A stretch of 64,000 nt of DNA from the NCBI GenBank assembly GCA_026929865.2, contig CM049408.1, positions 20,216,001 to 20,280,000 of the forward strand. The letters run 5' to 3'. How positions within the stretch are numbered: the stretch's first letter is position 1; the number at the start of each line of letters is the position of its first letter. The position numbers and the translations under genes are program-made. The notes below the pieces were generated by a model. That model was given only the letters and a program-made list of their open reading frames with translations. It ran no database searches and was not told the DNA's origin. Source of the stretch: Hyperoplus lanceolatus. Taxonomy: Eukaryota; Chordata; Actinopteri; Uranoscopiformes; Ammodytidae. Shown in pieces: positions 1-64,000 of the stretch.

Positions 1-3000
1 TATCTCGGCGCCTCTATACATTAAAGCTGAGCTCATTTGCATAATCTCAAATACTTGAAGAGGGCCAAAAGAAGAACAAAGTTACAAACAAGATTAGGTT
101 GATTTTATTTGTTCCTGTGGTTGAGCGCCAATTGTTTTCTCCAGGAGTGTTTAAGGTCACTAAGAGGATTTGGAGCTCGTTTCATATCACTGATCTTTTT
201 GAGGGAATTAAATCAACAATGCATTTCTCCCCATATTTAGCAACAGGCTTGTGCGTGCGTGTGAACTACCGAGCCCTGCAGGGCAAGAGAGGCAGGGGGA
301 GAGAAGGGGATTGTAAGTCCTGCAAAGAGTAAACACACACAGGGGCTGGGGAGAGGCCAGTGCTGTTGCTCGCTCTCTCGCTCGAGCCGGTCCTGTGTGG
401 CGGTGGTGCACCTTTTAGGATGTGACATGCAGTGGATCTTTAGCCCTGGTGATTGTCCCAGTAGTGTTTTCCTTGAAATGGATCCTCTCACTCCCCCCCC
501 TTAATGAGTCCAAACGCAGCTGGCCATGTCCCACACGGACACCGAGAGCTTTAACCCTAAACTGACCTCAATTTGACACCACCAGATGAAATTTTACCGC
601 CTGTTTATGCCGTCCACTGATTTTTTTTCTCCTTATTTTCATACGCGTATTACATGTTGTGTGCGCACCTGAAAGGAGGTGGAATCGTGAAAGCCACTTG
701 TAAGGGAATATGAAACGACTCTAAAACGCGTAATTGTCTGTGATAGAGGTCCTCGTGGAATTATCTGGCTTGTAAACGCGGTCGGGTCAGAGGCAGGGGA
801 GTTTAAGTTGGCACAGGTATTGTTTACGAGGAAAATTAATTTTAATTACCCACTGAGTGAATGACGATTAAAATAAAATTATAGAAAATTAAACACCGAC
901 TTGTGTAATGCCGCATCCAAAATAATGTTATTTAGAGAAATTAACCGGGTTTCTCGACCTAAATATTGTTTAATGATGATGCTTCTGGTTTATGACCACA
1001 ATTAATTGCTCAAATAAATAGTTTGACAAAAGAAGGAGTTTAGAAAATGTCACGTCGTTGGGAGTCGTTGCTTGAAGTTTTATAGGGAAGGATGTGTTTC
1101 TGTGGATTGGACACGCATAATTAGCCTCTGCTATTTTCACACGCTCTTCGGGTGTTTGTATCACTCTCCTCGGGGGCAAATCACATATTTCCACAATAAA
1201 TGTTGGAAGAAGAAAGAATTGCGGTAGCCTAAAAAAGCGAGGTCCAGAAGTAGACATGTTTAGTGCTCCAGCGTTTGGATAATTATTGTGTCGTCTAGTC
1301 TTACAGTTTACGCTTTTAACGTCGGATTAAAGATGTATTAGAGAAAATATCCCGCATCGCTTCTAGTCCAGCCTGAAAAACGTTGCCTTTTGCTGCGCGA
1401 AGGAAAGGGACGCGCGCTCCCAACAAAGCAGTATAGATGCAGTATAAGGGTTTGTGCTACTTACCGTGGTTGTCCAAAGGAAGATGATGGAAGAAAAAAA
1501 AAGTCAAGCGTTAGTGGCACAAATCAACGTGAACGATAGTATTTAGCTTATGAAAATATCAGCCTTCAATAACCGGGCTGGTTGTGTTTACAGAAGTGTT
1601 AAGAGGGAGAGAGAGAGAGAGAGACTTTGAGAGGGTGAATGCCTTGGCTCTCTCTCTCTCTGTCTTTGCGAACCGCTGTGCAGCTCCTTCCCGGTGCATA
1701 GCACGTTGAAATGTCCACACAGCCGTTTGTCAAACCCTGCAGTCCTACACTTCCCACTCCCCTTTATGCCAACAAACATTAAAGTTGTCACGGTTTCATT
1801 TATTAAATCTTTTTCCTTAAAAAAAGAAAAGAAAGAAAAAGTAAGTGCAATTGCTGTAATCGAGACCCGATCAACTCTGCTGGGTATTTTTGTTTGTTGG
1901 GAGAGTTTATTGACCCATCCAACGGTAGCCACAGCCCATCTCCCTCAGCGTGTGTCTACCTTAATCCTAACCTGTGAATAATTAATTTCCAGAAAAAAAT
2001 TGTCACGCAGCCATGAATGGAGCCTTTATGTGAGTACCCATCAATACAGCCATGATGCCATATTAGCATTGATGGAGCTAAATATTAAAGGGAAGAGATG
2101 GCCTGATGCTTCTGTTTTGTGCGTAAAATTGCCCAGGCTCCAAAAAGGGGGCTTCACTGGCAATCGATGGCCGGATCGTTTGCTCCTCCTCCAAACTTCA
2201 ATCTCCCCCAACATGATTGATGATCTGGGGGAGCTTTGATAATTGACTACTCTGAGGTAAGGCACGGATTTCTATCAAGAGAAGGGAATTGGACGAAAGA
2301 AACATACAAAAAATACTTTCTCAATAAAAGCTTTTTCTCTCTCTTCTGGAAAAGTTCATTCTGGTTTGAGAGGGGTGTTGCGTGTCCTTTTTTAATTTTC
2401 AAATAAAAAAGAAAAGACCAGAGCAATAATTAACTAAGATTAGGAGGTATTACTGAGCTATTAGGCACACCAGTTTATAACCACAACACACATAACAAGT
2501 AAGCGTCATGCTCATATAACTCAACAGAATTCACAACATACCCAAATACTCTTTAGTTTAACACGTATCATACTGACTGTAAGGATGGAAGTTAAATTAT
2601 GTATTGTTTTACCTTTTGTCAATGTTACATTAAACCGTGCGTAAAAGTTTGGGCGCGTCACGCGTAATTCTACATTAAAATGAAAAGGTTCACAATCAGG
2701 CATTATTCGTGTAGTTTAAGTCAGTCACTGTGATGTTTAATTTGACTGTGGTGGAGTTGCAACTGAAAAGTCCGCGCTGGTAAACCTTCCTCATTCTGCC
2801 CCCCTTTTTTTCCCTGCCTTTTCTTTATAGGACTATTCTCGGTGAAAAAAAGGGGAATTGGGTGGGAGTTGTGTTGGTTTGGGCTTTTTTACCCCCAGTG
2901 TAGAGTTGAATCCGTCCCTGTGCCTCGCATATACTCTGCATATCACAAGATTTGGTCTCTCCTCTCTCTTTTCTGGAGCTGCTGTAGGACTGGCTATGGC
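1..3000. other. Upstream flanking region of meis2
   Basis: No gene is recognised here; the short open frames are unconvincing. The sequence is mostly complex and AT-rich, with several homeodomain-type TAAT cores (for example 820-960). A GA run at 1605-1624 and a CT run at 1648-1662 face each other. A non-repetitive block at about 2000-2275 looks like conserved noncoding DNA. No clear TATA box at a sensible position was identified, so the transcription start is not called. Confidence 0.6.
2000..2275. promoter_or_regulatory. Candidate conserved upstream element
   Basis: This is a non-repetitive block of balanced composition about 1.4-1.7 kb before the start codon. It carries a HOX/PBX-type decamer TGATTGATGA (2214-2223), an ATCGAT (2162-2168 area), and several AAT/ATTA cores. 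Its complexity contrasts with the simple-sequence surroundings. Calling it conserved is a judgement from appearance, not from an alignment. Confidence 0.3.
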
Positions 3001-3361
3001 CACCACTACTTCCGGGATCCGTCATTTCATTCGCCCACCGCTCAGCGCTGCGAACTGACTCTGTTTCTATAAGCAAGCTAGCAGCCAACCTGCCAACACT
3101 CGCTGACACTCACTCATCTCAGTTTCGCCAGATAGACGAAATACCTACGGGCGAAAGGAAGGAAAGATCCGAATCGCAATCTCAAAATTTCTACTGCTTT
3201 TTCCTCTTCTTTTTTAACAGTGATAATAAAACAAGATAGCGATCTGGAGGCATTAAAGGAGACGCGGACTTGCGGGATGAAAACGGACTAAAAAGATTCG
3301 TCCTTCTCTTGAACATCATCACCAACCGTCATTCATTCATTACCTTGACAACCTCTGGCTT

Positions 3362-3371
3362 TGATTGACAG
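3362..3371 (+). promoter_or_regulatory. PBX:MEIS composite binding motif TGATTGACAG
   Basis: The ten bases match exactly the published consensus for PBX-MEIS/PREP heterodimers (TGAT half-site plus TGACAG half-site). The motif is 290 bp upstream of the start codon, in the putative leader or promoter, and its last three bases overlap the E-box CAGCTG. In random sequence an exact decamer would be expected about 0.12 times in 64 kb on both strands. The position suggests feedback of Meis/Pbx on meis2, which is an inference. Confidence 0.55.
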
Positions 3372-3389
3372 CTGGAGTGGCAAAAAGCC

Positions 3390-3440
3390 ATGAGACACGA
3401 CAGTTTAGTTACATGCAGGTTGTTGATGGGCCGATTGTAA
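3390..3440 (+). other. Upstream ORF 1 in meis2 leader (16 codons)
   Basis: The ATG at 3390 opens a 16-codon frame ending TAA at 3438-3440, out of frame with the main start (3661). It overlaps a second uORF starting at 3413. Such frames usually lower translation of the main ORF. There is no direct evidence that it is translated, and it depends on the leader including this position. Confidence 0.4.
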
Positions 3441-3532
3441 CCTTCACTTTGGCGCATTTTTTTCTTTTTTTCCGAGGAAAGGGGGAAAACAAGAAAAATT
3501 GCAAAACTCCCCGATGCTCCGGTTTCAACTGA
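3413..3532 (+). other. Upstream ORF 2 in meis2 leader (39 codons)
   Basis: The ATG at 3413 opens a 39-codon frame closed by TGA at 3530-3532, out of frame with meis2. It overlaps uORF 1, and an 11-codon frame starting at 3514 (ending 3549) overlaps its 3' end. A four-codon frame also starts at 3277. I do not recognise any of the encoded peptides. Confidence 0.4.
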
Positions 3533-3660
3533 ACCACACTGGCGAATAGGAGAAGTCGCAAAGTTGGTTGAAAACGGAATCTTGCCACTAAATCACTTTC
3601 TAACCGGGACTGGGATATTAAATATACGACAGATTCAGGAGTTTATTGGAGCGCAGCCTC

Positions 3661-58752
<55,092 letters not shown>

Positions 58753-58874
58753 GTGAGTCAAGATTTCCGCTCGCCCTATCTCCACCACCAGCATCGCTCT
58801 GCCTTTCATTTTCGAAAGCCTCCGCCTCCCTATCCCCACCAAGTGTGAAAACCGTTTATGTACAGCCCACCCCG

Positions 58875-59008
<134 letters not shown>

Positions 59009-59419
59009 AGGTGCACGTGTAGACATACACACTGACAACCTTTGTAACATTAGTACATGTAAGCTACCAGGATGTTCCAGTGTTATCAGTAAAGCTTTTT
59101 CGGCAGCTAAGTCAGTTGTCAATGTGGTCTGATGCCCATGCATTCAGTAGGATATATATTTATAATGGAGAAAGGCAGAGATCCTAAGCTTACCCCAACT
59201 ACACCCCACCCAACCCCTTCATCCAAAACCACACCTAGCTCCACCACTGGTGCCCGCACAAAAGGCAAAACTGCCTTCCACCACCCCCTCCCCATTTTCT
59301 ACACCAGCAATATGGTGGATTAAGGTTTTGGTGGCCTGGCCAGCAGGGCCTTTGTAGATGGCTTAGCAAATAACTGGGGGTGGTGGATTAAATAAAATGA
59401 TCACAGAAGCAAAGAAATG

Positions 59420-59830
59420 ATACATGAATTACTTATCAAAATACTAGCCCAGGTTTTATCTGCGGCTTAATTTTGTTCAGTACATTCTCAGGGTGATGTT
59501 CAGATTAATTGAACTGACAGCTTCCTTTCAAATTTCCAGCAAGGTATTTGCACGGATTTCAGGTCTTACACAAACTTAATTATATGGAACCCCATTTTAT
59601 CATTCTAATTCCATGTAGCGGGGGTTCTATTTACAAATGACAAGTCTGTGCCTTTTATTCACAGCTTTCCTTAATATATTTATCAAAGCGGGTTCATTTA
59701 CAAAGTGCTCTATCTGTTGGCTACAGGCAGGCCGACATTAACGAAGCTTTTAGGTTTATCAGACCCGCAGCCTGACAAGCCACCCGAGGGTCAATTGATT
59801 TTTTGGTTCTGTGATACATTTCTTTCTAAT
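59420..59830. promoter_or_regulatory. Candidate intron 9 regulatory element
   Basis: Complex AT-rich block about 0.7-1.1 kb after exon 9. It includes CAGATTAATTGAACTGACAG (59502-59521), where an ATTA core sits close to a TGACAG Meis half-site, and several TTTATC/ATTTAC cores. No repeats are present. Regulatory function is inferred from appearance. Confidence 0.33.
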
Positions 59831-60244
59831 TTTTTTCCTGGATCACAATGAGAAACATGCCTGGAGAATTAGCCTGGTTTGTCGGGCCTTATCTATCAGC
59901 CCTCTCCCTCGTCCTCCCTCCCCCCTCCGTCCCCGACGCACTCTCTCTCTCTTTCTGTCTCACTGTCTCTCTCTCCCCCTTTTTCTTTATTCCCTTCTAG
60001 CCAAAGGAAGTCAAGCTACTTAAATTGGCCACAGGAACCGCTGTTATCAGACTTTAATGCACCCTACAGTGTGGATAGCATTTCAATTACACCAGTAACC
60101 AAAGATTAGCCCCCGCTTGCCTGTTTCATGCCTCGTGCCACCATTTCGGGACGCCACGCACCTTACTTACGGGAGCAGAAAATTGAGTTGCCTTGCCTGT
60201 GTCATGGTGATTAATGCAGAAATAGTCTGCAAACCTGTGAGGGG

Positions 60245-60306
60245 AGAGAGAGAGCAAGAGAGAGAGAGAGAGAGAGAGAGGGAGGGGGGGAGGGAGGGAG
60301 GGAGGG
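60245..60306. repeat. (GA)n / (GGGA)n tract
   Basis: GA run followed by GGGA-type units, all purine on the + strand. Confidence 0.9.
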
Positions 60307-60976
60307 AAATAGACGGAGACAGAGATAGATATAGGAAGAGTCCCTGCCTTCTCGGAGGCCATGAAATCCAAGCCTGGCGCTGAAATGCCTCAGATCCATT
60401 TATAAAGAGGTCTGAAGGAATCTCATGCTGGGTAACATGGTCATGAACCTTGTTTTCCGTGCAAACATACACGCATAGGCACATACACATTACACACAGG
60501 TGGTGATGTAGCCGCGTATTAATGTGTTAGCGAAAACACACCGGGAATCAAATTTCACAAATAAAGTCATTAGATAGGCTTACACTCATGGCAGGTCTAT
60601 CTCTAGTACATTGTGGGTGTTGTCAACTGGCCTTGCTGTTTTACATTGAGTGGAAGATGTAAGAGAGAGCGAGGATGCTGAAGTTTTCATTCAGGAAGGA
60701 CAGTGAGTTTCAGTTTTTTTGGGTTGTGCCCCTTTTTGTCTTTGGCTGAGATGATCCACCCGGGATATGACAGAACTCTGCCATATGAAATTCCTGTTTT
60801 AAAAAAAAAAGAAAGAAAAAAGAAAAAACCCTTCAAATTCCTGGCTGGCCCCCTTGCATTGTTCTGTGGTTCCCTTTGATGCACGGCCGCTGCCATGTAA
60901 CTGGCCAAAGAGAAAGAGAGGGAGAGGGGGACAGAGACAGACATAGGGTGAGTGGGGGTGGTGGTGGTGGTGGGTT

Positions 60977-61198
60977 CGGGGACGGCCGTCGTCTTCGGTT
61001 TCCAGAGCTCTCCCTCGGGGAAAGGATGTGCTGAATCAGGGCTTTGTCCGCCGGCACAATCACAGCCCCGGCGAAGGGCACAAGGGTGCTCTGTGCGATA
61101 GTCAATAGACAGTGCATCTCGCTCGCTCTCCGACGCACCCCTGGCATCAAACCTCTCCCAAACCGCTCCCTTTCGTACTTGCACCTCCCTTTTGACGT
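60977..61198. promoter_or_regulatory. CpG-dense block in intron 9
   Basis: I count 18 CpG dinucleotides in about 222 bases, far above the surrounding intron. The block follows a GGT triplet run and has no long simple repeat. In vertebrates such intragenic blocks may be unmethylated islands with promoter or enhancer activity. An open minus-strand frame crosses it, but I do not recognise the product. Confidence 0.35.
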
Positions 61199-61430
61199 TT
61201 ACCTGCAGCTCACCTGTGCATGCAGAACACACACTTTAATCTACTCTAACAACATTTGCTGGCTGCCTTAACCTGTTTGTAGCCCACACCCCATTAGCTG
61301 TCTGTTGTTAATAAGGAACCAAGCAAAAAGGTTAAAGTCCACAATCTCACTGCGCTGGTGTTGAGCAGATGAGACGGAGGAGGAGGAGGGCTTGATGATT
61401 CTGTTAATAGTGTCCTCTGTGTGCATAAGT

Positions 61431-61436
61431 GTGTGT

Positions 61437-61482
<46 letters not shown>
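61431..61482. repeat. (GT)n microsatellite
   Basis: About 50 bp of GT with one CTGT interruption, just after the CpG-dense block. Confidence 0.95.
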
Positions 61483-61483
<1 letters not shown>

Positions 61484-62002
61484 GTATGTGCACGAAATGC
61501 ACGTCATTACTAATGGGGACACCGTGCTCTCTCTCAGTGTGTGGACGAGAGTTGATGTGTGTGTGTACAGTGTGTCAGGACACCATTAGTTGACCATTAG
61601 GGCTAGTGTGTTTGCTCTGCTTACATTCGAGACAACTGGCGTCACATGCTCGCAATATCGGGGAGTGGTCCGACGTGTAATTGCATTTGTTTAAGATTGC
61701 AGGGGGGAAAAAGGTGAGGGCCGTGTCACACATGGCATTCTGGGATAGGGGAAGTAGGTGAAAAGGCGGACTCGGTGTGGCTGTTTCGACCGGAGGAGAA
61801 GCGTTTACAGTTTACAGTATCTAGCGGTGTATATTCTGCCTTCCTCAGCAGCTCCTGGTGTCCTGCTATCAGTCTGGGCTAAATGGGGCCTGACAGAATC
61901 CTTTCATGTCTCAGCGTCAGACCCAGCACGATGTGGCCTCACTCACTGCCATAAACACACACACACAGCAACTTTCCTACCGTTCTTTGCCACTGCGGCA
62001 AT

Positions 62003-62004
<2 letters not shown>

Positions 62005-62035
<31 letters not shown>

Positions 62036-62044
62036 AACACACAT

Positions 62045-62078
<34 letters not shown>
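62005..62078. repeat. (CA)n microsatellite, interrupted
   Basis: CA repeats broken by two ATAAAC units. Confidence 0.95.
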
Positions 62079-62084
<6 letters not shown>

Positions 62085-62406
62085 CATGCATAACACAGAG
62101 GATTATTACATCGGCCCGAGAGATGACGCCGATGACAGATGACTGAGAAAAACAGCATCTAAAAAAAGGAAGGAAATCGTCCCCTCATTATTCCCTCATC
62201 TCACAGGCAGCCAGTTGGTCATTTCCATGGCAGAGAGAGAGAGAGAGAGAGGCAGAGCGAGGCAGAGAGCGAATATGTCAGTTCTTGGCATCTATGATGA
62301 CTGACTGCTGTGCCACTGGAGCACTAATAACAATAAAGAGGGCACTAAGCCACACTCTATTTTTACTTCTCTGCCTACTCTCTCCAGCCCATGGGGGGGG
62401 ACATGT

Positions 62407-62441
62407 ACACACACACAGACACAGAATTGCACACACACACA

Positions 62442-62501
<60 letters not shown>
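62407..62501. repeat. (CA)n microsatellite, compound
   Basis: Short CA runs, then about 57 bp of pure CA. Confidence 0.95.
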
Positions 62502-62503
<2 letters not shown>

Positions 62504-63133
62504 GGAGAGGCTTTAATTAGAGGCAGAAAGGAATACAATGAGTGAGTTATTAAGACACAGGGGCGGATCGCAGCCAACCTTTGCCCCCTGTCGGAGCACA
62601 GGTCACATGATAAGGGAAGTATATCCGCCAGACTACGGCGCCAAGCGGCCTGTGCCCACTGAGGAGATGAAATAGGCTCATTCAGGGGCAGGGCATGGTG
62701 CACTGGTTGTTTCTTCTTTTTTTTTTTTTTTTTCTTCAAGCATTTGTCCACTCACCAGGAGCACAAACTTGATCTTTAGTCAACACATCACTCAGTAGAC
62801 ATTTCTGTATGTTCGCGTTAAGATTTGGATGTTTAATTCTATTGTTTTGATCACCCCATGGATGCTGATGGCTGTGTAAGACAGGTGTGTGCCGGTAGAA
62901 TAAATGAATCAACAGCTAAAAAAAAGACGGGTAAAGAGGATACCGTGGTGAAAAAAAAAATTCAGAAAAGATTACACTATGCCTTAAGACCTTCAACTCT
63001 GCCTATTGACGTAGAATTCTGATGCTGCTTCCAGATTATATGCAGTCATATCACAGCATGCTGATAAACTGAGTTTAGCTTCAAAACTTAACGCTCTGTA
63101 GCTTTATCTTGACAGCATGTTCCTCCATTCCCA

Positions 63134-63166
63134 TCTCCCTCTCTCCCTCTCTCCCTCTCTCCCTCT
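63134..63166. repeat. (CTCTCCCT)n octamer tandem repeat
   Basis: Four tandem copies of an 8-bp pyrimidine unit in intron 9. Confidence 0.85.
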
Positions 63167-63883
63167 TCCGTGGATCCAGACCTTGAACTCACGACAGCGG
63201 TGCACTGGGTTCCCATCCAAAAAATCTTATGAACGGGCAAAGCACATTTATTTGTAGTGTCTGAGAACACCAAAGAGTAACAAACCAAAGCCAAATTTTG
63301 TTCCTCTGCTTAGCTTGGCTTTTTCCACCCCCTCTCTCCCTCAGTCCAATGAGACACTTAGGAACATTGGCTTTTATGTTTTTTTATGATCCTCTGGTTT
63401 TGGCCGGCGAGCCCATTATGAAATGCAAAATAATAACTAATATTTTCCAAATGTAACATAAAGCTATGAAACTGGCCCAGCCACCTCTTTTTCTTTTTTT
63501 CCGCACATTTCTTTATAAGGATTTAAGTCTTGTGAATTTCACACACATAGAGTTTGAGGTCCCTTTCCCCCCTCTCCTTCTCCCCCGTCTCTACATCACC
63601 ACCCTATTCCCTTACTTTTCTGTCTCCTTATTTCTGACACATTTTGGTGGGCTAGTTGACTGAAGTTTTCTTGGTTATTCGTCTAACTTTGACCCAGATG
63701 GAAATGTCATTCCTTTTTTTGGCTACAACCAGGGACTCCCGGCAGTGTGGCCATCTTATGCCCCCATGGCTTTCTAAATATACAGCTAGAGTGTGGAGGG
63801 GCTGTAGCAATGTGTGTGTGTGTTTGTGTGTCTCTCTAGCGTGTCTGTGTTTTGCGAGCTAGCACGAGTGTATATGCGAGTCT

Positions 63884-63914
<31 letters not shown>

Positions 63915-63920
63915 GGAGAG
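63884..63920. repeat. (GATA/GA)n tract
   Basis: GATAGA units followed by a GA run near the end of the window. Confidence 0.85.
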
Positions 63921-64000
63921 AGTGACTATCGGGGCGCTGCCAACACAGGCATCATGATCCCTCTCATTTAGGGACTGCTAATTGGCAGTTAATTAGCAGA

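Larger units (their letters stand above)
3050..3660 (+). promoter_or_regulatory. meis2: Putative 5' leader / proximal promoter of meis2
   Basis: This stretch lies immediately upstream of the MAQR start codon, and its 3' part must be leader because exon 1 is read through it. The 5' limit is unknown. It contains an exact PBX:MEIS composite motif (3362-3371) overlapping an E-box CAGCTG (3369-3374). It also contains short upstream reading frames starting at 3277, 3390, 3413 and 3514. The role as leader is an inference from position. Confidence 0.6.

Noticed and set aside
1459-1468. Strong donor-like GTAAGT on the minus strand upstream of meis2
   Set aside because: It could belong to a divergent noncoding RNA, but the hexamer is expected about 30 times by chance in the window. 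I found no partner acceptor or exon evidence.
60687-61232. 181-codon minus-strand open frame in intron 9
   Set aside because: It crosses the CpG-dense block, a GGT run and an A-rich run. The product has no recognisable domain, and the frame length is expected where CpG density lowers stop frequency.

Overview
The window looks like a stretch of teleost fish genome carrying the 5' two thirds of one gene, the TALE-homeobox transcription factor meis2, read on the + strand. Nine coding exons (3661 to 58752) can be assembled with GT..AG boundaries and consistent phases into an open frame of 322 codons plus two bases. The translation follows vertebrate Meis2 along its length and has Meis2-specific rather than Meis1/Meis3 stretches (for example [20 protein letters not shown] in exon 6). 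The fish assignment is an inference. It rests on very dense CA/GT microsatellites, introns of 9 to 21 kb that are much shorter than I would expect in mammals, and small residue differences from mammalian MEIS2 as I recall it. I cannot tell the teleost paralogues meis2a and meis2b apart.

Layout: 1-3660 is upstream DNA and the putative 5' leader, with a conserved-looking block at about 2000-2275, an exact PBX:MEIS composite site at 3362-3371 and several upstream ATGs. Exons 1-6 are packed into 4 kb (3661-7616) with introns of 0.3-1.6 kb. Three long introns follow: intron 6 (8.8 kb), intron 7 (20.7 kb) and intron 8 (21.3 kb). They separate exon 7 (acidic/Ser linker), exon 8 (start of the homeodomain) and exon 9 (TALE loop and the start of recognition helix 3). 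The window ends inside intron 9. The exons encoding the FINARRR end of the homeodomain and the C-terminal activation region lie beyond it.

The long introns contain no second gene that I can recognise. They alternate between simple repeats, polypyrimidine or polypurine tracts, and blocks of complex AT-rich sequence with many TAAT, TGATTA and CTGTCA-like cores. Those blocks look like the conserved noncoding enhancers known to populate Meis introns. I call them candidates only, because no alignment was possible.

The observations most worth a second look are: the PBX:MEIS site in the leader (possible autoregulation), the upstream ORF cluster, the unusual GTCAAT donor of exon 3, a perfect 19-bp hairpin abutting a GT microsatellite (20055-20097), the complementary GT and CA tracts on either side of the 77-bp homeobox exon 9, and a CpG-dense block in intron 9. 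I saw no evidence for a novel multi-gene system here.
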